This document shows positions 10,519-22,665 of a stretch of DNA of 64,000 nucleotides, one piece after another. The DNA lies in contig WPIO01000019.1 of the NCBI GenBank assembly GCA_009760855.2, positions 6,141,001 through 6,205,000 on the forward strand, written 5' to 3'. Made by a program: the position numbers and the translations under genes. Source of the stretch: Cristatella mucedo. Lineage: Eukaryota > Bryozoa > Phylactolaemata > Cristatellidae. Numbering within the stretch: position 1 is the stretch's first letter; each line of letters starts with the position of its first letter. The notes beneath the pieces are model-generated. The model saw only the letters and a list, made by a program, of their open reading frames with translations. It was not told the DNA's origin and searched no databases.

Positions 10519-12961
10519 TCAGCCGCGCGCGCGTCCTCGAATCGGCGGGGCGCTCGTGGCAGCGCTACTTCTAGAACGACGCACCGCGAAGGTCCGCTCC
10601 AGGTCAGCGTAGACTCGTTCGTGCTTCCGCAGCTCAACAGCGAGGTCTTCTAGCAGGCTACCGTCGCTAGGCGACTTAGGCTTCTTTTCCGGCCATTCTA
10701 TGCTGCTGCTACTACCTGCCTCAGGCGGACTCAAGCTTTGGTTCTCACTTATTGATTCCGTAATTGACGATGACGTCTTTTGGCTATCTGATAAGAACCG
10801 ATAGCTTTATCGGTGTGAGCGTGCGCTGCTCGGTTTCCGTTGCCTTGTGGAGGAGTCACAGAAGGATGTGCCGCATGTAGCGCTCAGGCGGTGGCTCTCC
10901 TTTTTCGCTGACGAGCTAGCGCTTGCTCGAAGCGAGTGCGAAAGAGCTCGGGTAGGGGAGGCGAAGCAAAGGAATTAAGATGCAATCGCTGGCGCTGCGT
11001 CCGGCAGCCGTTCGAGGGCGCTGAATCTCGCGCTGGAGCGAGTACGCAGCTTTACTATACTATAGCGCCTGCGAGGGGGGCGGCGGCGGCGGAGGGGAAG
11101 GGGCCCATTGAACTGAAGGGCGTCCACTCTTTCCCCTCCCCCCAACCCGCCCGGATGGGGTGTTTCGTCTGCTACTCGGCCACGCCGGCTTGACCCAAGT
11201 GCCGCGCTGACACGGTGGACCACCCGGCCATTGTCAGCGTCAACTGACCGGCGAGAAACCCTGTCGACAGCATTACTCAAACTAGGGATTGATGAGTTGA
11301 GACGGTCGCTTGTTGCCAGGCATTAGAGTTCTGAGTCTGGAGCGAGGGTCACGAGTTGGCGTGAAGACAATGAGAGTTATTTCGCACGTGTTCACTGTGC
11401 TGAGAACTCGTCGCGCACCTATAAAAAATACCAATGACCAAGTGGTTAAGTCTTGTTGAAGAATAGTGGGATCAATATCTATAATTTTGAATGCGAGTAC
11501 GAGAGTGGCAGAGGCCGTAAACGCAAGTAGCTGATGTTCCGCTTATGATGTGCCCTTAGTGATATTGATAGCACTACTATGACGCTACAGCCACAATGAG
11601 TTCCGTGAAAACAATACCAGCGAAGATAATTTTTGTAAATTTGCAAATTGAGGTACAATATTCACTCTCACAGTTGAAATTGAACACTGAATTGTACTTT
11701 GAAGTATGAAATCGCGATAGATGAGCTGGCTTTTAATCAACGCGTTATTTAATGTATCTCCGTCTGTAACTCCACAAAGTCTTAAATACTATGTGGGTGT
11801 TACGCAGGAGAGTTTTGGAAAGCCCACTCACAGCCTAAGCGGCTTTCGGTACGCATTCGGTAGCCAACAGACTTCGTCTCACGCAACAAAGAGAAAGTGG
11901 GAAGCATAGCAGAGTCAGGAAATCAGTTGAGGTAGTGAGTAGCATAGAAGTAGCAGTTCAGGACCGCTGAAAAAGATGTGCCATAGTCGGCAGTAGGAGA
12001 GTAGCTGTCATTGCGTAAGAATTGTGGAAGCGAGTTCCAAAGTCTAGGACCTGCAGAGCTAAAGCTTCTGTCGCCAACTGTCTTAAAGCGGAGGAATGGA
12101 ACAGCTAATTTATTGTCCACACAGGACCTGAGGACGCGAACAGGCTGAAACTGATGCAGCAGTTCAGCTTGGTACGGAGCCAAGCCGTGGCGGGCCTTGT
12201 GGGTCAGCGTAAGAACTTTGCTCTGTATCCTTTGCTCAACCGGCATCCATCGTAGCTCTTTCAGAAAAGGAGACACGTGCTCAAACCTCTGGGACTTGAA
12301 GACTAGCTTTGCAGCCATATTCATAGTCCGCTGCAGTGGCATAATAGCTTTCTTTGGCATTTCGTTTGTAAGCGCTGTGGAGATTTTATCTTAGTAGAAC
12401 GGATAAAATTAACTGTCTGACCTGTGCAGTCCCCCTTATCGACGGTATGCAGGCCGGTGACTCATCGATGCTGAGCCTCTGGACTATCTGATATGCAGGT
12501 CTTTAATTTTCAACATGAAATTCGTGCACGCGCGATTTTTTGCTTGTACACACGATTAGTACATAATCTTTTAAAATAATAGCTAGCATGATTATCAAAA
12601 ACGCACCGCAAGAAATATCTGACTTGGCCCATTTGAATCCTTCGTCTAAACGGAGGACATTACCTAAACGGAATGCAGTGAAGTCGATACGTCTATCCAT
12701 GATACAGATCAACCTTTCGTAAGGCAGGTGAAATGTGTCACGACCCTTCGTGATGGTATGCATGGCGTGCTGTCTTATGACAGCGCTCGACTGGTGTCGT
12801 GAGCTTGCTGCAGAACACATTATTCTCTGGAAGCTCTTAATAAAGTAGTTATTGGAGAGGTGAATTTTCTTGACCACTCCGAAGATAAAATAGATGCTCT
12901 CCGAAAGCCTTCGGCTATCCATAAAGAATACGTCAGAGCCATAAACGAAGCCGATGACGCA
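10519..12961 (-). CDS. Unrecognised minus-strand gene, last two exons
   Basis: Two open segments join cleanly: 12607-12961 (acceptor TACAGTAG, donor GTGCGT, leaves in phase 1) and 10519-10787 (acceptor CTTATCAG, stop at 10519-10521). The joined 207-residue end first has a mixed hydrophobic/basic part (SESIYFIFGVVKKI, then ICIMDRRIDFTAFRLGNVL) and then a Ser/Pro-rich part ending with a charged helix (LLEDLAVELRKHERVYADLE). A minus-strand AATAAA lies at 10333. The exon ends use GTGCGT, a donor also used by hillarin here. I do not recognise the family. A loose resemblance of DFTAFRLGNVL to the region before the last helix of gustatory-type receptors is not convincing, because a long hydrophilic tail follows. 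The intron carries a LINE. Confidence 0.42.
10788..11739. other. Intron of the unknown minus-strand gene, partly GC-rich
   Basis: A CpG-rich patch lies at about 10930-11240. No product recognised on either strand; the rest is unique AT-rich sequence. Confidence 0.4.
11740..12395 (-). mobile_element. LINE family B, 5'-truncated copy
   Basis: A minus-strand frame of 145 codons (11923-12360) is the C-terminal part of a CR1/L2-type reverse transcriptase protein (ELRWMPVEQRIQSKVLTLTHKA, then DRSFSSAGPRLWNSLPQFL). About 90% alike by eye to 17.6-18.2 kb. It lies inside the intron of the unknown gene. Confidence 0.85.
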
Positions 12962-13755
12962 CTACTGTATATACGATTCAAACTCTCGGGTTGGGGCGCT
13001 GAGGCTGAACAACTAAAATACTCTCTCTCGCTCTCTCACTTTACCACTCTTGGATAGCCGCTCATGACTTCTGACCAGTTTTCTTAAGCTGAGGGATGAT
13101 ACCCCGGTATACCTCATCAGAGTCTATACTTGGAGCCATAATCAAGTATTCAGAACATATTAAAATATTAATAAATAAATAAATAAAATAAATAAAAATA
13201 TAAAAATATTCAGAAGTATTCAGAAAAGAAGTATCCAAAAGAAGTATTCAGAGATTATGACCGCACTTGCCGTAGTGCAATCATAATCTAGCACTTGCCA
13301 ACTGAGTATCGTCTTTAAAGATTTGCTGCCATTCAAAAATCCTTCAGAACCATGCTCAGATGGACATTTCCCATTTTTATCCCTTCAAAGATGCTGGGTT
13401 ACTCAATGTATTAACTAGCTAAAAGCCTTACTAACTGCACGGTCGTCTCGAGGCATAGCTACTGTCACTCTGTTGTAGCAGTGCTTCTAAAAAACGCAAA
13501 CATTAATCCGTGGTTAGAAGTAAACTAATCAAGCAATAATATACTCCTCTGAAAGCAGACGATCAATCTTCGCGCCCAAGGCGAAGCGGCCCGAAGGATT
13601 CTTTAGCCATACTCTACTAAGAAAATTGAATGCCTGTCTAAGAAATTCCAACCGCCCTTATAAAACGAATAGCCAAATTGGGCAGGCGCTTCCCCCCTGC
13701 AGCAGGCATCGATCTCAGTCGATTCCACATCCAACTGTTCCGTGGCCCAATCTTC

Positions 13756-13756
<1 letters not shown>
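12962..13756. other. Intergenic or intronic AT-rich DNA
   Basis: Holds an (AAATA)n-like stretch with repeated ATTCAGAAGTAT motifs at 13145-13260. No gene seen. Confidence 0.5.
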
Positions 13757-13828
<72 letters not shown>

Positions 13829-13843
13829 TAGAGAGGGAGAGAG
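13757..13843. repeat. (GA)n microsatellite
   Basis: About 32 uninterrupted AG units, then imperfect GGGAGATAGAG units. Confidence 0.95.
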
Positions 13844-13883
13844 CGCAAAGCTGCAGCGAAGCGTCAGAGCAGGCCTTTTTATA

Positions 13884-14970
13884 ATAATAATAATAATAAT
13901 GTACTTGATAAAGCGCCCTCAGAGAACTCAATCTCTTTCTAGGCGTTTTACATTTGCTGCAAAGGGAAATGCAATTGAATGGTAAGTAAAATCATGCTTA
14001 AAAAACAAACAAAATGAATAACATGGTTAGGGGTGACATGCACAGGGTCAGCATGCAAATGTGGTTAGTGGCAGCATGCACAGTGTCAGCACGCATAAGC
14101 ACGTGAAGGACGAATCACAGGGACCCACTAAATGCTGTCATAAATAGGTGTGTTTTTAAGTTCCTTTTAAATGTGGTCAGGTCAGCGGATGTTCTGACGC
14201 AAGTCGGGAGGGAGTTCCAGGCTGCGGGAGCATACGAACTAAATGCACGGTCTCCAAAGGATTTGAGGTTTGTACGAGGTATTTGTAGACTGTTGGATTC
14301 CGAAAAGCGGGTGGTACGATGCTTGGCCTGATGGGGGAGTATGTCGGAGAGATAGGCTGCAGCCATAGAATGAAGGGACCTACAAGTGAGCGACAAAACC
14401 TTGAAGTAAATCCGTTGCTCGACTGGTAGCCAGTGCAGGTCGGCGAGAAGTGGAGTAATGTGGCAACTGCCACGCTCACGACAGACAAGCCTAGCTGCGG
14501 AGTTGTGCACCAGCTGCAATCGCCTGATCGCACATGCTGGTAGGCCAGTAAGCAGTGAGTTGCAGAAGTCGAGACGAGATGTCACGAATGCATGGACCAA
14601 CTTAGACGTGGTATCCTTATCTAAACAAGCCCGAATTTTAGCAATGTTATGAAGCTGAAAATAGGCAGATTTGACTGTGGAGCTGATATGGTCGTCTAAC
14701 GAGAGGTTGCTTTGGAACATGACACCTAGATTTCGAGCTGATTCGACAGGAGATATGCTGGCAGAGCCAATTTTGAGCGTCAGCCTTTCCAATTTCTGAA
14801 TCGCACTGGGTTTGCCCACAACTAGTAAGTTAATTTTTTCATCGTGTAGCCTCAGGAAATTTGCTGCCATTCATGTGCGGATGTCATCAATGCATGCAGC
14901 TAGTGAGTTTAGAGAATTTGAGATGCTCGAAGGCTGGGAGGGATCAAAGCAAAGGTACACAGGTTTTTGA
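13884..14970 (-). mobile_element. LINE family A copy, about 1.1 kb
   Basis: Minus strand, 3' end in TTA repeats at 13880-13900. A 251-codon frame (14115-14870) covers the part after the RT palm: the MAANFLRLHDEKINLLVVGKPS block, the LHWLPVEQRI block and the C-terminus [18 protein letters not shown]. This copy lacks the one-base insertion present at 43.4 and 62.6 kb. Confidence 0.9.
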
Positions 14971-15412
14971 TTTCTCTAACGGAAGAGGATGGTTCCTCTG
15001 GAAATTGAACTCGTTGCAGTGCGTCGTCGAGGGCACTCGGTGCACGACAGGCTCAAAAGTAGCCTCTCCTCACAAGAAATCATAGTCACCCATCGGTAGA
15101 GCTAGAAGCTAATGGCCTACAGCCTCGAAGGCCCCTCCCTCTCTGTCAGTCTGTCGATGTCTGTCTGTCTGTCTATGTCTATCTGTCTGTCTGTCTGTCT
15201 GTCTGTCTCCCCCACCACAGCTCAGCTGGCTGCTAGGAGCGATGGCTCAGTTGCCGCTGCTGCACTTTTTTTTTTTTTTTACCGCAACTGCTATCAACCG
15301 GACGTGCAACTCGCCAGACTGTATTTATTCGGGCAGCAGACCCAGACAGCCAGCCTGGTCCGTGTTCGACTCGCAAGCAGGGAAGTGCTTTCAAGCTCTG
15401 ATCCTTGCGCGA

Positions 15413-15454
<42 letters not shown>

Positions 15455-15977
15455 AGCATTCTCAATCTTCTTCCGTCCATTTTTGTCGTTCGTGATTCAC
15501 TTGCTCAGTCTCCACTGGTGATTGCGTACTTTGATTGCGGCCTTTCTCTGAGCACATTTCCCGCTCGTTCTCTTGCTTGCTTTTGAGAAGCGCGATAAGC
15601 GGTCCGACTGCGCAGTTCGCCCACTACTTTTCCAGGCGTGGAGGTTCCCCGTCGATGTTCCCCGCTTGCCTCGCCAGCCATCCGTCGGCGCCCATCAATG
15701 GTTACACAGCGCTTCCTATCTCTTCTATCTATAGTCGCTGGGCTGCCAGGTTAGCACAGATAGCACAGATGTAGCTAATTACCGTAAGTCAACGAGACCA
15801 AGGGGCTGCTGACAGCGAGTGCTTGCCGCACGTAATCAATCCTGTAAAGATTGTGCTGCCAAAAAAAAGTTACTCCTCCAGTACGGATTCGGGTCTAAAC
15901 TTCGTGAACCTTGACTTACTTTGACCCAATGTGTTGACAAGAGAGAAAGAGAAAGCCGGAGAGAAAAAGAATGAAGT

Positions 15978-16013
<36 letters not shown>

Positions 16014-16440
16014 AAGCGGAGAAAATGTTTGATACATCTACGAAATTTTTTTCCCCTCATACCACTCTTTCATTCCGTGCTGACATGGCCCACTGAGACA
16101 ACTCGTGGCGCTGAGTTATCGCCAATTTATTTAAATATTTTAACCCTAAACCCATGTCCAGTTTCTAGGGTAGCGGCGATAACTTGCAAACTCAAGTTAT
16201 CTCTGAAGCCAGCTTACAAGTTCTGAAAACGAATGCTTCGTGTCATTCTTATGCCCGTCATTCGTGAAACTCAATGGAAGTTTTTCCTTCAATAATCGAC
16301 CGATAACAGAAATCAATGGCAACCGTGTCGTCACTCGCCCACGAAGCACTAAACGCAAGATGTGTTCCTAAGTCGACATTACAACGAAACACGACCTATT
16401 CATCGCACCAAGGTAACGTAGAATTAAATCCTTACAGATC
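14971..16440. other. Gene-free DNA with simple repeats
   Basis: Contains (CTGT)n at 15140-15208, a T run at 15267-15280, (CT)n at 15417-15452 and (GA)n at 15979-16010. No coding region supported. Confidence 0.6.
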
Positions 16441-16945
16441 ACCATTTGTCGCTCACTTTTAGTCGCTTCATTATTTACCTCCAGCCTACCTATCAGATCT
16501 ACCTCACCAGGCTAAGCATCGTTCCACCCGCTTTTCGGAATCTAACTGTTTGCCTATACCTCGTACGAACCTCAAATCCTTTGGAGACCGCGCCTTTAGT
16601 TTGTATGCTCCCAAAGCCAGGAACTCACTCCCGACTTCTGGCACGGCATCCCCTGACTTGACCATATTTAAAACGAAATTAAAAACGCACCTATTTATCA
16701 CAGAATTTAGTGAGTCCCTGTGATTTTTATTTGTCTTTTATGTACTTATGTGTGCTGACACTGTTGCATGCTGCCACTAGCCACAATTGCATGCTGACCC
16801 TGTGCATGTCACCCCTAATCGTGTTATTTATGTTGTTTATTCATAATACCACTCACCATTCGATCGTGTTTCCTTTGCATTAACCGTAAAGCGCCTAGAA
16901 AGAGATTAAGTTCTATGAGGGCACTTTATCAAGTGTATTAATGTT
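16440..16945 (+). mobile_element. LINE family A, 5'-truncated, plus strand
   Basis: Plus-strand remnant of the C-terminal coding part (YLPAYLSDLPHQA-like, then FGDRAFSLYAPKARNSLP) followed by the tail with AAAGCGCCTAGAAAGAGATT and TTATCAAGTGTATTAA. Several stops and shifts. Confidence 0.8.
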
Positions 16946-16971
16946 ATTTTTATCTTCCGCAGAAAAATTTT

Positions 16972-17115
16972 CTCAGCCAGGGAGTATGATGCTAGCACTT
17001 CCGGGACTCACCCAGGTAGTTGGTTCGGGTCCTCCAGCAGGCAATACTTTGTTGCCCGCGGCAAGCTCGGTGATATCCGCTTAGACTCTGCTGCCGCTGT
17101 ATAAATGAGGCTGTT
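16972..17115 (+). mobile_element. tRNA-derived SINE
   Basis: B-box-like GGTTCGGGTCC at 17022-17032, followed by the family body (CAATACTTTGTTGCC...CTGCCGCTGTATAAATGAGGCTG) shared with copies at 21.0, 23.4, 32.9, 49.9 and 61.7 kb. Confidence 0.65.
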
Positions 17116-17555
17116 TTCATCTTAAATTTTCTACCTTAAAACAAACTCGCTCGGGAAACTTTCTCGTAGCATAAGTGAAAATGAATAACAGTGATGCAGA
17201 GCATCGCGCCAAATTCTTCGTACTTCAAGGACGCTAAACCTTTCAACAACCGTCTGTACGAATGCACGATTAGAATTTTAAACGCGAAGCATACTACTTC
17301 TACGCATACGCTGATATGCGGTAGCAACCTCCACGAGACCCGCAATAATTGTGCATAAATGCACCGTAAGCCATTCTCTTTTTAACGAGGTAAATTTTTC
17401 TGATCGAATCACTCCCAAGCTATGAGGCTACGACTCAATTGTAACTCAGCAATTCAAAATCATTCTGTTTTTAACGTTTCTAGCATTCAAATTCCTTAAA
17501 GGAAGTCTTTCTAGGGTGACGTACACGTGCAGTAAACGGTGAACTGTCGGTGACA
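17116..17555. other. Unannotated AT-rich DNA
   Basis: A 69-codon minus-strand open frame with a hydrophobic start (17136-17345) was considered, but no splice context or family could be supported. Confidence 0.4.
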
Positions 17556-19444
17556 AATGTATGTATGTATGTATGTATGTATCTCCGTCTGTAACTCCAT
17601 AAAGACTATTTGGGTGTTAACCAGGAGAGTTTTGGAAAGCCCACTCACAGCCTAAGCGGCTTTCGGTAAGCATTCGGTAGCCAACAGGCTTCGTCTCAGG
17701 TAACAAAGAGAAAGTGGGAAGCGTAGCAGAATCAGGAGGGCAGTTGAGGTAGTGAGTAGCATGGAAGTAGCAGCTCGGGACCGCTGAAAAGGATGAGCCG
17801 TAGTCGGCAGTAGGAGAGTAGCTGTCATTGCGTAAGAATTGTGGAAGCGAGTTCCACAGTCTAGGACCTGCAGAGCTAAAGCTTCTGTCGCCAACTGTCT
17901 TAAAGCGGAGGAATGGAACAGCTAATTTATTGTCCACACAGGACCTGAGGACGCGAACAGGCTGAAACTGATGCAGCAGTTCAGCTAGGTACGAAGGAGC
18001 CAAGCCGTGGTGGGCCTTGTGGGTCAGCGTAAGAACTTGCTCTGTATTCTTTGCTCAACCGGCATCCATCGTAGCTCTTTCAGCAAAGGAGACACGTGCT
18101 CAAACCTCTGGGACTTGAAGACTAGCCTTGCAGCCATATTCATAGTAAGCTGCAGTGGCCTAATTGCTTCCTTTGGTAGACAAAGCCAAAAGAGAATTAC
18201 AATAATCAAGCCGAGACAGAACTAAGGAGCTAGTTAACTTTTTGCAAACCACTGTAGAAGGCAGCTCCTAATCTTGGATAGGGATCGGACGTGACGGCTA
18301 GCTGTAGAAGCAGTCTTCTGAATGAAGCTTTTAAAATTGAGGCAGCATTTAGTTTCAAGAAATTTTCCTACATCCAGGATCGAATGTCGGCAAGGCTAGC
18401 ATTCAATTTATCAATTTCTGCAGCAGATTCCGACGGTTTGAATGAAAAATATAGCTGGGTATCGTCAGCATACAAGTGTTATCCTATTCCACGGGCCTTA
18501 ATCAATTTTTCCAGACGTTGAGTATAACTGGAGAACAGCAAGGGACCGAGTACGGACCGGATCCTTGAGGGACTCCACATTGACCCGGCTCGTGTGTGAA
18601 ACCTGACCCCCACACGACACGGATTGAACACGATCAGATAAGTACGATTTGAACCACGCCAGTGCCTCGTCTGCCAGAACGATCGTTTTTCTCAATCGTT
18701 CAAGTAGAACATCGTGATCAATGGTGTCGAAGGCAGCTGACAGATCTAGCAGAGCTAGGGCAGTGACATTTCCGTCGTCGTTGCCACGTAGAATGTCATT
18801 GTTAACACAGAGGAGAGCTGTTTCAATGGAGTGCTGCCTCTTGAACCCTGATTGAAATGTTTGTGACATTTCATTCTTTTCAATTTGTTCAACCAGCTGC
18901 TTAGCAACAATTTTTTCAAGAATCTTGACAAGAAAGGAAGAAGGGAAACTGGGCGATAGTTTGAAAGGACCTCTGTATCTAATCCAGGCTTTTTAAGTAT
19001 GGGTCTGACGGTTGCCGATTTGAAGGACTCGGGGACAACCCCTTTTTCCAAAGAAGCATTAAAAATCTCGGTTATACCAGGTCTAAGTTGGTCTGCCAGT
19101 GAAGACCACTGAGACGATGGTATAGGGTCTTCAGGAGACGAGCTCTTTTTGCTAGACCTTATTTAGGTAGCCAAACCGCATGCAGAAACCTCGGGAAACC
19201 TTTTAAGGAAGGTCACAGGTTGTGATTCCACAATTGCTTTAGTTGGAGGGGGCTTAATGGAGGCACGAATGTGCACAATTTTTTCAGTAAAGAAGGCTGA
19301 AAACTTTTCGGCTGAGCCCTTAATGTCTGTGGAGTCAGACCTCTCAGCATTGGCCAGTATATGGCTTACTGTCTTAAAAATCTGTTTAGGGTCCGACTGG
19401 CAGGAATTCAGCTTTCTAGGGGAAAAAGAAGCCTTGGTTTTTAA

Positions 19445-19512
19445 GTTCCCTTTGCAGCAAATGTAAAGCGCATAGAGAGAGATTGAGTTCTCTGAGGACG
19501 CTTTATCAAGTG

Positions 19513-19550
<38 letters not shown>
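19445..19550 (+). mobile_element. Family A LINE tail nested in the family B LINE
   Basis: Only the last 75 or so bases of family A (TTTGCAGCAAATGTAAAGCG to TTATCAAGTG) plus a (TTA)n tail of about 12 units. It is plus strand, opposite to its host element. Read on the minus strand it keeps the host frame open as a poly-Asn run. Confidence 0.85.
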
Positions 19551-19551
<1 letters not shown>

Positions 19552-19932
19552 GCTTCCGAAGGTAAACTCGAAGGAAGTCTTTGAAATTGACTAGATCTGC
19601 ATCTGACCCCAATTTTTTTAAACGACGTTCAAGCCTGCACTTTACCCAGTGCATCTTTAGGAGTTTTTTTGTCAATTGAAAGGAATCTCCACGACTTTGT
19701 ACACGGATAGAATGAAGGGAGCATGCTTGTCAAGAGCACTCCTAAGTGTGATGTTCACTGCATCAGTGAGGGTATCGAAGCTATCTGTCGAGTCTGGGCT
19801 CAGATCAAGAAGACCTGCACCACAAACAGATTTCAAAAATTTGTCTACGTCAATGCTTTGTAAGTTACGTTACCTGACAAGTTCGACATTACCCTGTACG
19901 TACAAGGGAGAAGGAACAATAAACGAGACCGA

Positions 19933-20025
19933 ATAATAATAATAAGAATAATTATAATGCACTTGATAAAGCGCCCTCAGAAAACTCAATCTTTTTCTAG
20001 GAGCTTTACATTTGCTGCAAAGGGA
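19933..20025 (-). mobile_element. Second family A LINE tail nested in the family B LINE
   Basis: Minus-strand tail (TTGATAAAGCGCCCTCAG...TTTACATTTGCTGCAAAGGG in plus order) with an AAT-rich end, splitting the endonuclease remnant. Confidence 0.8.
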
Positions 20026-20259
20026 TCAATGATCTGAGAGGGTCAGCGGGCATACCACAAGGTCATTGGGGAGGACATTCTTAGTGATCACGAGATCTAG
20101 AATATGGCCACCCACGTGGGTGGTATGATTAAGGTGTTTGACCAAACCAAAATTCTCCCGACAGTTAAGAAAAATACATTGCATACCGCCAAGCAGCGTC
20201 AGGAAGCACTTCGACTCTGCTTCTGTCGATAACCATGGCCCGTCAAGCTATCGGGACAG

Positions 20260-20929
20260 ACAGACAGCTGAAAACTACATAAGCTTGGCGGTTGGGGAAC
20301 AGTTAACCTAACGAATTCAAGTCGTTTACAGGTGAAGCTAAGGCTGACTAATGAGAATGCGTGGTAGAAGTCGCGTGCTAAAGCGCGGGCTGCATTTTAG
20401 TATTTCGCATATCGGTCCCTTTTATCCGTTCCGCTGAGAGATAATCTCCACGGCATATAAATACTTTATTAAAAGATCCACGGATCAATAGCCTGATTAT
20501 CACTCTTTCGTAATTCAACGAACAATTAAAAGTTCAATTTCAACAACAAGAGTTCACGTTTTAGTCATAAATGCAAATTAGTACATATTAATTAGCCTGA
20601 TATTATTGACCTAACACTAATCATAGATGTACTACCGTTGTCATACTAAAAAAATTTCAAATGGCAAATGGTAAGCGTGACCTCTGCAACTCGTGTTTAT
20701 GGACTCTCGGACTGGGCGGATTAGCTCTCTCGCATTCAAAAAATTATTTTAGCTAATATCGCGCTGCTCATGAGCTTGCTTGTAGCAAAAATCTATTTAA
20801 TAATCAGTGTGTAGCTCAAACTCAGTGGTCCGCCTCTGCGGTCGTAACCGCGCTTCATTGGTTTAGTTACTTAATCCAGCGCTGATCATGTTGCCGCTGC
20901 TTGTAAAGAAAAGGCTAAAATAAAAAAAG
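20260..20929. other. AT-rich gene-free DNA
   Basis: No coding region or clear element seen. Confidence 0.5.
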
Positions 20930-21105
20930 TACTGACTGATTTAAAAGCCTCTTTTGTATTGCGACAGAAGACCATTTACGGCTATCACTACCGCTTACAG
21001 AGACGACAAAGAATCGCCCAGCGAAGGATTCGAACCCACGACCTCGGGACGGAGGTCATGAAAGAGAGCCGCCTTCCCTACTGTGCCATCACGGCTCACA
21101 AGGTG
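20930..21105 (-). mobile_element. tRNA-derived SINE
   Basis: Minus strand: A-box-like TGGCACAGTAGG (plus 21077-21088), B box GGTTCGAATCC (plus 21026-21036), then the family body ending GAGGCTTTTAAATCAG. The tRNA part is not a foldable full tRNA gene. Confidence 0.8.
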
Positions 21106-21109
21106 TAAG

Positions 21110-21865
21110 CGCCCGTACCGACTGTGAGCAAACGCATGGCCTTTGCACTAGGTCACTCCGGGGACCTGATAGCCAATACGCGTCGATCTGCTCCAACTTG
21201 CAGCGAACACGTGATCGCCAAGTTCGCCGCATGCATTAGGTCATCGTCGGGCTTTACCTTCGGAACGAGATCAGGAGTCCGGTAGGCTTTGATCTCAAAC
21301 GCTACACCGCCGCGGCCCGGTCTCGACGTTGCGCCGCGATGGCACGGCGTCTCGGTCACTCAGCACGACGGCAATAGTCCGAGAAGGAGTACCAGTGAAG
21401 AGCTGGCGCGAATGCGTGCGTGGGGTGACGGCACCTTTCTTGCGGCCCGTTATCTGCTGAACTCATCAAAGACCGACCCCCCTATCCGCTGTGGCGACGT
21501 GCCAGCGGCGTGAATCAATCAGTGCGGCCGGTCAATGTCGTGATTGAATTTTCATAAGATGCCACGTTGCGCCTGGCACCATTTCGGATCGGCGACGTCG
21601 GGTAAAAAAAGAAGAAAGAAATGGATGCCCGGCGCGCTAAGATAAAGCTCGCACAATTGGTGCCGGCCAGCGCCGTCGAGATATGGCCCGGCCTCCTCCG
21701 TGGGGCCGAGGTCGCCCGGGGCCAGTCACGAGTACGGCGCTTCGCTCCTTCGCGCGCATCGCGCACTCGTTGCCGCGTGAAAAAATTTCACGAGACATAC
21801 GCCGGTGCTGGCCTTACTCGTCGGACCTCTCATACGCTAAGAAGTGTGCACGCGTCTCCGCTGGC
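21110..21865. other. Gene-free moderately GC-rich DNA
   Basis: No product recognised on either strand. Confidence 0.4.
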
Positions 21866-22665
21866 ACTCTCCCTCCTTCTCTCTCCCTCCCTCTCTCCCT
21901 CCCTCTCTCCCTCCCTCTCTCTCTCTCTCTCTCTCTTCTCTCTGTCCGACACCCCAAAAGCTGGCCGCGAGTTGCCGCCACCGCGAGCACTCCGCCGCGG
22001 GAGCGGCGAGCTCGTCCACCGGACGCGACGCGATCTCCTATTTGGCTGGCCAAATCTCCGAGAGCCTCAACAGCATCGTCCAGGGTTCGCGAGAAGCGGC
22101 GTCAAAGTCGGCGCGCGAGCGGCAGTTCAAACGACTGGGGGAGGGAGGGGTAGGTAGAGGGAGAATAATGGCGAGATGATTCGCCTTCTCGATCAGAGGC
22201 GAATGAGCCAGACGAGTTATGCGGCAGGCTGGGATGCACCGGAAACGCACCGTCGGCTAACGGTGGCCAGCCGATTTGACCTAGCTGCGAGTCCAATTTC
22301 AGGACAATCAGAGAGCCGCTCGCTCGCCTGCCGGCGCGCGCGGGGGGGGGGCCGGGGCGCGAGATCGCGCGATCGCTGACGAGGAGCCGGCGGCGGCGGC
22401 AGCGGCGCCTCAGGGCGCCGCTGCCGATGTGAGTTGCAGGAGCAGCGAACGAGCCGCCGCCGCCGCCGCCGCCGCCGGCGCAGCTGATCGTTCCGGGCGT
22501 CGTCGCGATTGCGCGCGAAGGCCACAACTGCCTAGAGGTCTCAGCAGCTGGGCCCGAGTCCGCTCTTCGGGAGCGCGCGCCGCGCTACCGAAGGATCGAG
22601 ACGGCGCGCCGGTCGCTTGTCTCATCGCGAGTAGCGGCGAGGCGGATGGGGAAGGGGGCTTCTGA
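21866..22665. other. CpG-rich block with CT repeat
   Basis: (CCCT)n/(CT)n at 21868-21946, then CpG-dense sequence to about 22665 with a (CCG)8 run at 22457. Open frames on all strands are base-composition artefacts. Could be a promoter or first-exon region, but nothing decides the strand. Confidence 0.35.

Larger units (their letters stand above)
17556..20250 (-). mobile_element. LINE family B, long copy with endonuclease and reverse transcriptase
   Basis: Minus-strand CR1/L2-type non-LTR retrotransposon with a (ATAC)n 3' tail at 17556-17580. Reading from its 5' side: endonuclease remnant with the GGHILDLVIT...LSDH motif (about 20015-20160); a linker region; RT start [26 protein letters not shown] and YADDTQL-type motifs (about 18440-19050); then the C-terminal LRWMPVEQRI block. 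The frame is broken several times, so it is inactive. Two short family A tails are inserted at about 19445-19550 and 19933-20025. Confidence 0.85.

Noticed and set aside
12503-12961. Gustatory-receptor-like last exon
   Set aside because: DFTAFRLGNVL is suggestive, but a phase-matched downstream exon gives a long hydrophilic C-terminus, unlike that family.
17136-17345. Minus-strand exon with a membrane-like segment
   Set aside because: No usable donor in frame and no family resemblance.
12375-20455. Shared motif GTGGAGATT...GAACGGATAAAA at 12380 (plus) and 20420 (minus)
   Set aside because: Only about 35 nt with several differences; too little to define an element from two copies.
20930-21105. 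tRNA gene
   Set aside because: A and B boxes are present, but the sequence continues into a repeated SINE body and recurs five or more times; no proper acceptor stem seen.
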